Part shown: one piece after another, positions 44,431 to 53,319 of the stretch
How the letters are laid out: each line of letters opens with the position of its first letter
How positions within the stretch are numbered: position 1 is the first letter of the stretch
DNA from: Halorarius litoreus
GTDB lineage: Archaea > Halobacteriota > Halobacteria > Halobacteriales > Haloarculaceae
Length of the DNA: 64,000 nt
Assembly: GCF_024362405.1 (NCBI RefSeq)
Contig: NZ_CP101454.1
Span: 1,054,001-1,118,000, forward strand
Direction: 5' to 3'
Notes under the pieces: model-generated
What the model was told of the DNA's origin: nothing
The model's database searches: none
The model's input: only the letters and a program-made list of their open reading frames with translations
Translations under genes and position numbers: made by a program

Positions 44431-44520
44431 ATTCGGCACACATCGCACGCGGCGAGTGGAACGGCGATTCGCTTCGGACGATGCGAAGAACCGTGCACGA
44501 CTCGTGACCGACTCGCACTA

Positions 44521-44531
44521 TGTATTCAGCA
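44521..44531 (-). repeat. Right copy of 11-bp inverted repeat
   Basis: TGTATTCAGCA, the reverse complement of 43230-43240. It sits in the 44398-44670 gap, which otherwise contains only the hicBA promoter and a small TTCGC/GCGAA stem; no gene is seen there. Confidence 0.6.
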
Positions 44532-44670
44532 TAGCTCTCGAAAGATGGCAGGCGACTGAGAGACGTCCGCTCGGTCAGTAGCCTGGGAAGTCAGATGAAC
44601 TCGGGATGCGGCACACAGCGGCAGTGGAACGCTATGCAACAGGGCAGAACAGGAGAAACCGCGGGTGGGT

Positions 44671-45159
44671 CTACGCGAACCGGTCGAGGTAGTAGCGGGC
44701 GAACTTCGGGAGGTGGCCGAGAATGGCCGGGAACGTCAGGCCAAGCTGGCGGCGGAACTCGGTGGTGTCGTAGTAGAGCCGTTCTTCCTTCGCGAGGCCG
44801 TCGACGACGCGGACCCGGCTCACACCGTGGAGCTGGACCGACCGGCCCGTCGGCGGGATGCCCTGGTAGACGCCCTCGTGTGTGCCCGCGACGGTGAACT
44901 CGGTGAAGACGAACTCGTCGTCGACGACCGCGATTCGCTCGGGCGTGACGGTGAGGTCGGGCATCGCCGTCCGGAGTTCCGTGACGACCCGGGCGTAGCC
45001 GTCGATGCCGTGGATGACCTCGTCGTAGCTCGGGTCGTGTCGGACGTAGTCCTCGTGGGCGAACTCGTCGAGGCGCGTGACGTCGCCGGCGTTCCACACC
45101 GTCTCGATGGTCTCGACGGGGAGCGATTCGATAGGTCGCTGTCGGTTGATGATTGCCAT
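44671..45159 (-). CDS. SnoaL-like/ester cyclase-family protein
   Basis: 162 residues from ATG 45159. The SnoaL/NTF2-like fold is seen in IETVWNAGDVTRLDEFAHED, then HGIDGYARVVTELRTAMPDL and EGVYQGIPPTGRSVQLHGVS, the last being a strong family signature. Such proteins are often cyclases or small-molecule-binding enzymes; substrate unknown here. No signal peptide. Divergent from the PHP phosphoesterase gene. Confidence 0.85.
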   Translation of the reverse strand: MAIINRQRPIESLPVETIETVWNAGDVTRLDEFAHEDYVRHDPSYDEVIHGIDGYARVVTELRTAMPDLTVTPERIAVVDDEFVFTEFTVAGTHEGVYQGIPPTGRSVQLHGVSRVRVVDGLAKEERLYYDTTEFRRQLGLTFPAILGHLPKFARYYLDRFA

Positions 45160-45291
45160 AACTGTCGCAGCCTCGGCCTGTCGTCCGAGATGCGCAGTCC
45201 TATAGGTCGTGTGAGGGCTTAATCCTGCGCGCTGGCGCCCGGCGGCAGGCACAGATTGACAACGCTCGGCCGCGTCTCCACACCGACACGG

Positions 45292-46065
45292 ATGCGTTGC
45301 GACTACCACACGCACACGAACTACTCGGACGGCTCGGTCGCCGAGTCGATGCTCCGGGCCGCCGCCGACGCCGGACTCGACGCGATCGGGTTCGCCGACC
45401 ACTGCAACGTCTCGACCGACGAGCGGCTGCAGACCATCAAGCGGGCGTGGGGATTCAATCTCGACCTGACGTACGAGCGGCGACGCGAGGGGCTCGACGC
45501 GCTCCGCGAGCACACCGACCTCCGGGTGTTCGACGCCGTCGAGATGGACTACACGCCGCGCGACGAGCCCGAAATCGAGGCGTTCCTCGACGAGGCCGGC
45601 TTCGACTACGCCGTCGGGAGCGTCCACGAGCTCGACGGGACGAACGTCCACTACGAGGCGCACTTTGCCGACCAGTCCGATGCCGAGCGGGAACGCCACG
45701 TCGCCGACTACTTCGACGCGCTGGTCGCGCTCGTCGAGAGCGAGCTGTTCGACGTCGCCGCCCACCTCGACCTCGTCGAGCGGAACCCCGCGCTCCGCGG
45801 GTACGCCACCGCGGACCAGTACCACCGGGTCGCCGAGGCGCTCGAAGCGTCGGCGACGGTGCCCGAGATCAACGCCGGGCGCGTCACCGCGGCGTACGGC
45901 GAGTTCCACCCCACGCCCACGTTCCTCGACGTACTGCTGGAGTACGACATCGAGTTCGTCCTCGGCTCGGACGCGCACGACCCCGACGAGCTCGCGCCGC
46001 GGAAGGACGAACTGGAGACGTTCGTCGCCACACACGGCGTCCCGACGACCGAACTCGGGGCGTGA
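45292..46065 (+). CDS. PHP-domain metal-dependent phosphoesterase
   Basis: 257 residues from ATG 45292. Metal-binding motifs of the PHP fold are all present: DYHTHTNYSDGS (HxH), ADAGLDAIGFADHCN, VGSVHELDGTNVHY, DVAAHLDLVERN and VLGSDAHDPDEL. The whole resembles histidinol-phosphatase-like PHP enzymes, but the true substrate may be another phosphate ester. Single-domain and cytoplasmic. Confidence 0.9.
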   Translation: MRCDYHTHTNYSDGSVAESMLRAAADAGLDAIGFADHCNVSTDERLQTIKRAWGFNLDLTYERRREGLDALREHTDLRVFDAVEMDYTPRDEPEIEAFLDEAGFDYAVGSVHELDGTNVHYEAHFADQSDAERERHVADYFDALVALVESELFDVAAHLDLVERNPALRGYATADQYHRVAEALEASATVPEINAGRVTAAYGEFHPTPTFLDVLLEYDIEFVLGSDAHDPDELAPRKDELETFVATHGVPTTELGA

Positions 46066-46117
46066 CCCCGTCATAGACGGCGAAAGGGTTAGGCAGACTC
46101 GTGAATAATCGACCATT

Positions 46118-47206
46118 ATGTATTCGCCGGGGGAGACAGACGTCGCGAGTGGGGGGCGGGTCGCCGACGAACTCGCACAGTGGGTCATCCCGGCGACCGG
46201 ACTGGTGCTCGTCGTTCTAGGCGTGGGCTACTGGGCGGCGACCGACACGGCGACCTTCGACATGGCCATCGCGAGTCTCCCGGCGGCGCTGACCGCAGTG
46301 GTGTGGTTCGGCGCACGCCGCGTCGACCGCGAGGCTGCGTTCGGCCGGCGACTCCTCGGCTGGACGCTCGTCGGTGCCGGCGCGCTCGGCGGGCTCGTCC
46401 TCTTCGCGTTCATCGTACAAGGCGCCGACCCCGTCGACTCGTTCCCGCTGCTCCAGTTCATGATGGGCGTGGGCTCGCTGTCGGGGCTGCTCATCGGCAC
46501 GAACGAGATCCGAAGCGTCAGCGCCGCCCAGGAGGCGGAGCGCGCGCGGCTCGAAGCCGAACTGTCGAAGCGCGAACTCGACCGCCTGGAGTTCCTCAAC
46601 CACCTGCTTCGCCACCACGTTCTGAACAAGATGAACGTGGTCCACGGCTACGCCGAGCTCGTCCGCGAACAGATGGACGACGGGTTCGAGAAGGAGCTCA
46701 CGACCATCGAGGAGGAGACCGAGGAGGTGACAGAACTCATCGAGAACGTCCGCGTGCTGGTGAACTCGATGACGCTGAACATCGAACTCGAACCCATCGA
46801 ACTCTCACCCGTGCTCGAACGCGAGGTGGCGTCGCTCCGCGAGACGAACGAGGCGACCGTCGAGACTGACATCCCCGACGGCGTCACGGTCGAGGCCGAC
46901 GGGCTCCTCCGCTACGTGTTCGAGAACCTCCTCCGAAACGCCGTCGAGCACAACGACGCCGCGGCGCCCCGCGTCGAGGTGACGGTCACGGTGACCGACC
47001 ACACGGTCTCCGTCCGCATCGCGGACAACGGTCCCGGCGTCCCGGACGACCGAAAAGACTCGATCTTCCACCCGGAGGAGAACGGCACCCAGGGGCTCGG
47101 CCTCTACCTCGCGGACACACTCGTCACCGAGTACGGCGGCAACGTCTCGGTCGAGGACTCGGCACTCGGCGGCGCGGCGTTCGTGGTCGACCTGCGGCGG
47201 GTGTAG
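46118..47206 (+). CDS. Membrane-bound sensor histidine kinase
   Basis: 362 residues. The N-terminal ~130 residues contain four hydrophobic helices (for example WVIPATGLVLVVLGVGYWAA and LLGWTLVGAGALGGLVLF) and no extracellular domain. A short coiled region leads to an H-box of the type LNHLLRHHVLNKMNVVHG, then a HATPase domain with NLLRNAVEHND, IADNGPGVPDD and TQGLGLYLADTLV. Likely a sensor of membrane state. No adjacent response regulator. Confidence 0.92.
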   Translation: MYSPGETDVASGGRVADELAQWVIPATGLVLVVLGVGYWAATDTATFDMAIASLPAALTAVVWFGARRVDREAAFGRRLLGWTLVGAGALGGLVLFAFIVQGADPVDSFPLLQFMMGVGSLSGLLIGTNEIRSVSAAQEAERARLEAELSKRELDRLEFLNHLLRHHVLNKMNVVHGYAELVREQMDDGFEKELTTIEEETEEVTELIENVRVLVNSMTLNIELEPIELSPVLEREVASLRETNEATVETDIPDGVTVEADGLLRYVFENLLRNAVEHNDAAAPRVEVTVTVTDHTVSVRIADNGPGVPDDRKDSIFHPEENGTQGLGLYLADTLVTEYGGNVSVEDSALGGAAFVVDLRRV

Positions 47207-47275
47207 GGGTCGGGCTGGTCGAGACGGCCCGAAAACGAGACGGAACCTGCACAGGGGCTGCACACGTCGGGAAAA

Positions 47276-47285
47276 GTGTTAACAC
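47276..47285. promoter_or_regulatory. 10-bp palindrome before the mini-pilin gene
   Basis: GTGTTAACAC, perfect, 23-32 bases before ATG 47308, where a TATA element would be expected. It may be both a promoter element and an operator. Confidence 0.35.
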
Positions 47286-47307
47286 AAAAGCACATTATTG
47301 TTGACTT

Positions 47308-47526
47308 ATGGGGCGGGGGACTGACACGACCAGCGGAGATGCATTGCGTAGTTCGAACCGTGCTGTAAGCCCAGTCATTGCTGTCGTGATGATGGTCGCA
47401 GTTACCGTCATCCTGGCAGCAGTCGTGACGGCGGCGGTGTTCGTTACAGGGGATGTGGAAACCGCACAGCAAGCAGCGACTCGGTTCGACAATATCGTCG
47501 CCTCGTTCGGAGCACTGCTCCCGTGA
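47308..47526 (+). CDS. Very short archaeal type IV pilin-like protein
   Basis: 72 residues. After a 17-residue hydrophilic leader comes the pilin signature SNRAVSPVIAVVMMVAVTVI, with likely prepilin-peptidase cleavage before the hydrophobic helix (after Arg18). The mature part would be only about 54 residues, ending VETAQQAATRFDNIVASFGA, versus about 120-150 in usual haloarchaeal pilins. No continuation is visible in other frames downstream. Either a mini-pilin or a truncated one. No other pilus genes are nearby. Confidence 0.72.
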   Translation: MGRGTDTTSGDALRSSNRAVSPVIAVVMMVAVTVILAAVVTAAVFVTGDVETAQQAATRFDNIVASFGALLP

Positions 47527-47687
47527 AGCTGTGGACCGGCAGGTACGAGCCGGTATCGAGCGGGGGTGACGTCGACGGGTGCTGAGCGACGGTGGCCAAT
47601 TGTCGTATCACCCGGGCGGTCGATATAGCGAGTGAAGTGGTCACGGCCATCCGTGAGCAGCGCGGAACGCACCCGACGAGGCCGGTT

Positions 47688-48308
47688 CTAGAAGAACTTG
47701 AACAGGTCGTCGCGCTTCGCCTCGTGGAGGTGATGGCGAACGGCGTCGTTCAGCGGCCCGATGCGTCCCTTCTTCGCGACGATGGGGGCGATGGTCTCGC
47801 CCGCCCACTGCTTCCACGGCGGATACAGCCCGAGGCGGTCACAGAGTTCGTTGAGCCGTTCGTCGCGGTCCGGCACTTTGTCCATCTTGTTGACAGCGAC
47901 GACGGTCGGAATTCCGAGCTCCTGCAGGAAGCCGAACATCTCGACGTCGTGTGGGATTTCATCGGGGCCGGAGTGGCGGTCGATGATGTCGACGACGGCT
48001 TTCCCGTCGACGACGAGCACGCCCACGAGAATCTTCTCGGCGTTCGCCTCGACGTACCGCACGACGTCGGTCTTGATGCGCTCGCGCACGTCGTCGGGGA
48101 CGCCGGACATGAAGCCGAAGCCGGGGAGGTCCGTGATGACGAAGTCCTCCGAGACCCAGTCGTAGTGGTTGGGTTTCCGGGTGACGCCCGGTTTCCCACC
48201 GGTGTCGAACGATTTGCCCGTGAGTTCCCGCATCAGCGTCGACTTCCCGACGTTGGAGCGGCCGACGAGCACGACCTCGCTGTCGCGGTCGGGGCGGGTG
48301 TCGAACAT
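47688..48308 (-). CDS. engB: EngB-type (YihA family) GTPase
   Basis: 206 residues. G1 GRSNVGKST at 15-23, G2 region with [10 protein letters not shown]3 DLPGFGFM, G4 VAVNKMDKV and a final G5-like AKKGRIG segment. The TRKPNHYDW motif is characteristic of archaeal EngB. Members assist large-subunit ribosome assembly. Short gap to the divergent GerW-like gene. Confidence 0.93.
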   Translation of the reverse strand: MFDTRPDRDSEVVLVGRSNVGKSTLMRELTGKSFDTGGKPGVTRKPNHYDWVSEDFVITDLPGFGFMSGVPDDVRERIKTDVVRYVEANAEKILVGVLVVDGKAVVDIIDRHSGPDEIPHDVEMFGFLQELGIPTVVAVNKMDKVPDRDERLNELCDRLGLYPPWKQWAGETIAPIVAKKGRIGPLNDAVRHHLHEAKRDDLFKFF

Positions 48309-48393
48309 GAGTGTCCCTTTCGGGGGGAGACGGATACCGCTCTCGGTTGCACCCGAGGTGCGACGTTATGCTGCCAGGCGTCGTCTGTCAAGC

Positions 48394-48765
48394 ATGGCAC
48401 AGGATGTCCCCGACGGGTTCGAGGCGGTCACCAAGTGGCTCCAGTCGGCGCCGGGCGTCGAGACGGTGTACGGCGACCCCGTCGAGCGCGACGACCGGAC
48501 CGTCGTGCCCGTCGCACAGGTCCGGTACGGCGTCGCCGGCGGGTTCGGCTGGGGGTCGGACGGCGAGACCGACGAGAAGACGAGCACAGGTGGTGGAGGT
48601 GGCGGCACCGGCGGCGCACGCGTCACCCCCGTCGGCGCGCTAGAGGTGAGCGATTCGGGAACGGAGTTCGTCCGGTTCGAGGCGGGCGGGGGCTGGAAGC
48701 GAGTCGTCCTCGCCGCGGTACTCGGCATCGTACTGGGCGTGCTGCTGGGCTGGCGCAGCCGTTAG
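48394..48765 (+). CDS. GerW/YtfJ-like protein
   Basis: 123 residues from ATG 48394. The core VYGDPVERDDRTVVPVAQVRYG, a Gly-rich linker (GGGGGGTGGARVTPVGALEV) and a final single membrane helix (VVLAAVLGIVLGVLLGW) match archaeal relatives of the bacterial sporulation protein YtfJ/GerW. Role in archaea unknown. Stop overlaps the neighbouring methyltransferase stop by four bases (TTAG). Confidence 0.82.
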   Translation: MAQDVPDGFEAVTKWLQSAPGVETVYGDPVERDDRTVVPVAQVRYGVAGGFGWGSDGETDEKTSTGGGGGGTGGARVTPVGALEVSDSGTEFVRFEAGGGWKRVVLAAVLGIVLGVLLGWRSR

Positions 48766-49466
48766 GCGACACGGCCGACGACCCACCGCCAGTGCTGTTC
48801 GAGCGGGCCCTCGACGTCCGCGAGCGTCTCGGTCGCGCGGACCACTCGCTCGTCAGTCGGGAGCTCCGGGTAGAGCCGTGCGGCGAGCGCGGGAATCGCG
48901 TGGAACGCCCGTAAATCGTCGCCCGAGGAGTCGAACGACCACGTTCCGGTCGTCGTTTCGAACGCGCTGTCGAGCGCCGCGACCACCTCGTCGGTCGACG
49001 CCGGCGAGCGGGATTCGCGGTCGAGGCCAGCGAGCGCATCGCCCCCATGGACGGTCCAGCCGTCGAGCGCGACGGCACCCACGACACCCCCGGGCCGAAG
49101 GATACGCTTCGCCTCGGCGACGGCCGCCGCGGGCTCGGGCACGAGGAACAGCGACGCGGTGAACGCGACGGCGTCGAACGTCGCGTCGCGGAAGGGGAGC
49201 CGGTCGAAGTCGCCGACGACGCGCCGCTCGGTCGGGTTCTCGCGGAGCATCCCGAGCGAGGCGTCGAGCGCCACCAGTGCGTCGGCGGAGGTGGCGAACG
49301 CGGCCGCCGAGGCCCCGGTGCCCGCACCGGCGTCGAGCACCCGACCCCGTGGCTCCATCTCGGCGGCGAGCCGCTCGGCGAGCGCGGCGAACCGCCCCGT
49401 GCGTGCCTCGTAGGCGTCGTAGGCGCTCGCGCTCTCGTCGAAGTTCGCCCGGATGGCGCGTTTCAT
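48762..49466 (-). CDS. Class I SAM-dependent methyltransferase
   Basis: 234 residues from ATG 49466; six extra residues are possible from 49484. The SAM-binding motif VLDAGAGTGASAAAF, then LVALDASLGMLREN and GDFDRLPFRDATFDAVAF follow the UbiE/Methyltransf_11 pattern. Substrate unknown. The second half (about residue 150 onward) is variable and acidic. Confidence 0.88.
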   Translation of the reverse strand: MKRAIRANFDESASAYDAYEARTGRFAALAERLAAEMEPRGRVLDAGAGTGASAAAFATSADALVALDASLGMLRENPTERRVVGDFDRLPFRDATFDAVAFTASLFLVPEPAAAVAEAKRILRPGGVVGAVALDGWTVHGGDALAGLDRESRSPASTDEVVAALDSAFETTTGTWSFDSSGDDLRAFHAIPALAARLYPELPTDERVVRATETLADVEGPLEQHWRWVVGRVA

Positions 49467-49563
49467 ATCCCCTGCACGCCCCACGCCGGCTTCAGTTGTC
49501 GGGGACCTGGCCCGACGGCGACCCGACCGACAGGCCGATGCCGGTCGCGCGAGCGGGAGTCAC

Positions 49564-50274
49564 ATGGACAAACAGGCGCTCCGCGAGCGCGTGTGGGACG
49601 CGCTGGAGGAGAGCGGAGAGGCGCGATTTCCGTTCCCACCCCACGGCCGCATCCCGAACTTCAACGGGTCTCGCGAGGCGGCCGACCGACTCGCTGGCCT
49701 CGACGCGTGGCACGACGCCGAGACCGTGAAAGCGAACCCCGACGCGCCGCAGTTGCCCGCCCGCCGCCGAGCGCTCCGCGAGGGCACGACCGTCTACATG
49801 GCCGTGCCTCGACTCAGGGACGAGCGGTGTTTCCTCGAACTCGACCCGGCTCGACTGGAAGCCGAGGGGGTCGACACCGACGACGCCGCGACCATCGGGG
49901 GGAGCGACGAGCACGGCGTCGCGGTGTATCCCGACGACCTCCCCGAGATCGACCTGATTCTCGCGGGCTCCGTCGCCGTCACCGAGGACGGGCGGCGAGT
50001 CGGGAAGGGCGAGGGCTACTCGGACCTGGAGTTCGCCATCCTGCGCGAGTTCGGGCTCGTGGACGACGAGACGACGACGGTCACGACCGTCCACGAGCTA
50101 CAGGTCGTCGACGACGTGGAGACCGACGCCCACGACGTGCCGCTCGACGACGTGGTGACGCCCGAGCGAGTCGTCGAGACGGGTGCCAGCGCCAAACCGT
50201 CTGGAATCGACTGGGGCGCGCTCGGCGACGAGAAGCGCGCCGAGATTCCGGTGCTGGAGCGGTTACTCGAGTGA
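49564..50274 (+). CDS. 5-formyltetrahydrofolate cyclo-ligase family protein
   Basis: 236 residues from ATG 49564. Family stretches: RERVWDALEESGEARFPFPP, VKANPDAPQLPARRRALREG, and the typical GRRVGKGEGYSDLEFAILRE followed by TVTTVHELQVVDDV. It should convert 5-formyl-THF to 5,10-methenyl-THF with ATP, or act on a related pterin. The 3' end overlaps the convergent dph6 gene by 12 bases. Confidence 0.88.
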   Translation: MDKQALRERVWDALEESGEARFPFPPHGRIPNFNGSREAADRLAGLDAWHDAETVKANPDAPQLPARRRALREGTTVYMAVPRLRDERCFLELDPARLEAEGVDTDDAATIGGSDEHGVAVYPDDLPEIDLILAGSVAVTEDGRRVGKGEGYSDLEFAILREFGLVDDETTTVTTVHELQVVDDVETDAHDVPLDDVVTPERVVETGASAKPSGIDWGALGDEKRAEIPVLERLLE

Positions 50275-50916
50275 GAGGTCCCGGTAGTGGAGCCGCATCC
50301 CGTGGCTCGTCTCGGTGAACGCCTCACCGACGGTCACGGGGACCGGTGCGTCGAACGGCGGCCCGTCGGTGACGAACGTGTGGAACTCCCCGTTCTCGCC
50401 GCATGGGTCGGCGTCGTCCGGGAGGTCGGTGCGGAAGTCGGCGTCGAGCCGCCGGCCGGCGAACGCGGGACCGAGGGCGTCGTTCGTGCAGACGACGACG
50501 CCCTCGAACCGCTCGGTGAACGTCTCGAACAGCGTCTCGGGGTCGCGGCCCCACAGCGGGAACCGGGGGTCGAGTGCGGTGTCGGCGTACAGCCGCTCGC
50601 GGTACTCCCGGATGTCGTCGAGATGGAGGTCCGCGAAGACGAGCGCGTCGGCGCGGCCGGCGTAGGAGTCGGCGACCGCTCGCAACCGGGATTCGTACAC
50701 GTCGTTGGCAGCGTCGTGCGGGACGTCGACGAACCGAATCGGATAGCCGAGCGCCTCGGCCTGCCGTTCGAGGAGGCCAGTGCGGACGCGGTGGCTTCGC
50801 GAGCGGTTGCCGTGGGTCGTGGTGAGGAGCTCCACGACCTCCACACCCTGGCGTTCGAGCGCCCACAGTGCAAGCGCGCTGTCTTTTCCCCCGCTCCACG
50901 AGCAGACGACGGCCAT
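50263..50916 (-). CDS. dph6: Diphthine-ammonia ligase (Dph6)
   Basis: 217 residues from ATG 50916. The PP-loop SWSGGKDSALALWAL is near the start, followed by TTTHGNRSRSHRVRTGLLER, VFADLHLDDIREYRERLYAD and the late GENGEFHTFVTDGPPFD, all Dph6 hallmarks. The enzyme amidates diphthine to diphthamide on elongation factor aEF2 using ATP and ammonia. Single-domain archaeal form. Confidence 0.93.
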   Translation of the reverse strand: MAVVCSWSGGKDSALALWALERQGVEVVELLTTTHGNRSRSHRVRTGLLERQAEALGYPIRFVDVPHDAANDVYESRLRAVADSYAGRADALVFADLHLDDIREYRERLYADTALDPRFPLWGRDPETLFETFTERFEGVVVCTNDALGPAFAGRRLDADFRTDLPDDADPCGENGEFHTFVTDGPPFDAPVPVTVGEAFTETSHGMRLHYRDLSLE

Positions 50917-51008
50917 AGCTCGTGGTGGTGGGTCGACCACAGGAGCGTTGTGGTCGCTCCGGACCTGGCATCCGGGGGTGTTTTGCCGCTCGGGGGAGAG
51001 GTGAGCCC

Positions 51009-52328
51009 GTGCGACTCGTCCAGGTCACCATCCCCGCGGGCAAGAAGGAGACCGTGCTGTCGGTCCTCGACGACGAGGGCATCGACTACGTCCTGACCGA
51101 CGAGACGAGCGGGCGCAAGTACACCGGCGTCGTCTACTTCCCGCTGCCGACGAGCGCGGTCGAGCCGATCCTGGGTCGACTCCGCGAGGTGGGGCTCAAC
51201 GACCACGCCTACACCGTCGTTCTGTCGGCGGAGACGGTCGTCTCTCGACAGTTCGAACAGCTCGAAGCCGAGTACGCCGCCGACGAGGAGACCGACGACC
51301 GCATCGCCCGCGAGGAGCTCAAGGCGCGCGCTGACGACCTCGCGTCGACGTGGCCGACGTACACCGTGATGACCGCCGTGAGCGCCATCATCGCGACGGC
51401 GGGGCTCCTGCTCGACTCCCCGGCGACCGTCGTGGGGTCGATGGTCATCGCGCCGCTCATCGGGCCGGCGATGGCCGCCGCCGTCGGCAGCGTCGTCGAC
51501 GACGACGAGCTGTTCTCCCGTGGGATCCGGATGCAGGTGGTCGGGATGGCGCTCGCGGTCGTCGCCGCCGCAGTGTTCGCGAAGGCCATCGATCTGTTGA
51601 ACTTCATCCCCGCGGCGTTCGACCCGACGAGCATCGGGCAGATTCGCGAGCGGCTCAACCCGGACTTCCTCTCGCTCGCGGTCGCGCTCGGGTCCGGCGT
51701 GGCGGGCGCCGTCGCGCTCACCACCGGCGTCTCGACGGCGCTCGTGGGCGTGATGATCGCCGTCGCGCTCGTCCCGCCCGCGGCGACCGTGGGCATCGGC
51801 ATCGCCTACGGCGACCCGTCGATGGTGCTCTCCTCGGGCATACTCGCCGTCGTCAACGGGCTCTCTATCAACCTCGCGGCGCTGCTCGTGCTCTGGTACT
51901 CGGGGTACCGCCCGGAGCGGTTCTTCCGCGAGGCCGATGCCCGGAGTGCGACCATCCGCCGAGTGGCGTTCATCGTCGCGGTCATCGCGCTCCTCTCCGT
52001 GTTCCTCGGCGGCGTCACCTACGACTCCTACCAGACGGCGAACACCGAGAACGCCGTCGAGACCGCGGTCGGCGAGGTGTTCGACGCCGACGGCCCGTAC
52101 GGCGCACGCTACGCCGAGATGTCGGTGTTCGACCTCGAGGTGGAGTTCGTCGCGGAGGACCCCGTCTTCCTGTTGCACGACCCCGAGCGCGTCGTCGTCA
52201 CCGTCGGCATCCCGCCCGATGCCTCGACGAACGGGCTGGCGACCGCGCTCGACCGACAGGTCGTCGAGGCGAGCGGCGACCCGAGCGTCGAGGTGCAGGT
52301 CCGGTACGTCGAATTCGAGCGGACGTAA
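51009..52328 (+). CDS. DUF389 (TIGR00341) membrane protein
   Basis: 439 residues from GTG 51009. A cytoplasmic N-terminal ~115-residue domain (LVQVTIPAGKKETVLSVLDD) precedes seven to eight hydrophobic helices; DSPATVVGSMVIAPLIGPAM and VGVMIAVALVPPAATVGIGI are family signatures. The C-terminal ~110 residues are outside the membrane. DUF389 proteins have no firmly established role. Standard length. Confidence 0.9.
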   Translation: MRLVQVTIPAGKKETVLSVLDDEGIDYVLTDETSGRKYTGVVYFPLPTSAVEPILGRLREVGLNDHAYTVVLSAETVVSRQFEQLEAEYAADEETDDRIAREELKARADDLASTWPTYTVMTAVSAIIATAGLLLDSPATVVGSMVIAPLIGPAMAAAVGSVVDDDELFSRGIRMQVVGMALAVVAAAVFAKAIDLLNFIPAAFDPTSIGQIRERLNPDFLSLAVALGSGVAGAVALTTGVSTALVGVMIAVALVPPAATVGIGIAYGDPSMVLSSGILAVVNGLSINLAALLVLWYSGYRPERFFREADARSATIRRVAFIVAVIALLSVFLGGVTYDSYQTANTENAVETAVGEVFDADGPYGARYAEMSVFDLEVEFVAEDPVFLLHDPERVVVTVGIPPDASTNGLATALDRQVVEASGDPSVEVQVRYVEFERT

Positions 52329-52423
52329 GCCGATCGTACCCGTCGCTGGCTCACCCACGAGATAGCTCAAATGCTGGTTTGACGCTACGGAGCGGCTATC
52401 TCCTCTCCCGACCTCTCAGTGGT

Positions 52424-53170
52424 ATGGAACGAGCCAGTACCATCCTCGCACTCGCAGCCGCCACGCTCGTGGTGGCCGCAGCCGCCGTCGTCGGCCTCGG
52501 TGGATTCCCCGCCGCCGCCGCGACCACGGGACCGGACGGACAGACCATCTCCGTCGGCGCCTCCGGCAGCGCCGAGGGTACCCCCGACCAGGCGGTGCTC
52601 TCCGTCGCAGTCCTCGCCACCGCCTCCTCGGCTGACGAGGCGCGCCAGCAGGTCGCCACCGACGTCGAACGGATGCGCGCCGCGCTCCGTGAGGCCGGCG
52701 TCGACGACGACCAGGTCCGCACCGCGTACTTCAACATCGGCCCTGACTACCGGTACGACCCCGAGACCGGCGAGCAGGAGGTGACCCGCTACCGTGCGGT
52801 CCACGCCTTCGAAATCACCCTCGACGACATCGAGTCGGCCGGAGCCATCATCGACGTGGCCGTCGAGAACGGCGCCTCGCAGGTGAACAACGTCCGGTTC
52901 GGCCTCTCCGAGGAGCGACAGGCAGAGCTGCGTGCCGAGGCACTCACTGACGCGATGGCGAACGCCGACGCGAACGCCCAGACGCTCGCGGACGCGAGCG
53001 ACCTCGACGTCGTGGGAGTCCACTCGGTGTCGACCAGCGATGTGAGCTACCCCCGCTACTTCGAGTCCGCAGCCGTCGGTGACGGCGGCGGCGCGAGCAC
53101 CGTCATCGAGTCCGGCCCCGTCACCGTCACCGCCACGGTACAGGTGACGTACAACGCGACGAGCAACTGA
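52424..53170 (+). CDS. Exported SIMPL-domain (DUF541) protein
   Basis: 248 residues from ATG 52424. A Sec-type signal or anchor covers residues 5-33. The SIMPL domain begins ISVGASGSAEGTPDQAVLSV, with RMRAALREAGVDDDQVRTA and DAMANADANAQTLADASDL, and ends in a beta strand (VTVTATVQVTYNA). Bacterial relatives are linked to stress and outer-surface processes, without a defined activity. No partner gene adjacent. Confidence 0.9.
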   Translation: MERASTILALAAATLVVAAAAVVGLGGFPAAAATTGPDGQTISVGASGSAEGTPDQAVLSVAVLATASSADEARQQVATDVERMRAALREAGVDDDQVRTAYFNIGPDYRYDPETGEQEVTRYRAVHAFEITLDDIESAGAIIDVAVENGASQVNNVRFGLSEERQAELRAEALTDAMANADANAQTLADASDLDVVGVHSVSTSDVSYPRYFESAAVGDGGGASTVIESGPVTVTATVQVTYNATSN

Positions 53171-53319
53171 CGCGGCGTTCGGAACTCCCTGTTTTCGTCC
53201 CATCCATCGTGGCCCAGCGACAGCCCTCGCTGGCTGGGAGCACACCTCCGACCCCTCGGCCGCTACACGCGCCCGCCGAGTCCACCAGGAAGCCAGACCC
53301 TTCGCCGGCTATCGATCCG

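Noticed and set aside
43800-44559. Plus-strand open frames over hicBA
   Set aside because: The minus-strand pair matches HicB and HicA with correct order, spacing and promoter; the plus-strand frames have no recognisable features.
47592-48914. 440-codon plus-strand open frame over engB
   Set aside because: engB on the other strand has all five GTPase motifs; this frame has none.
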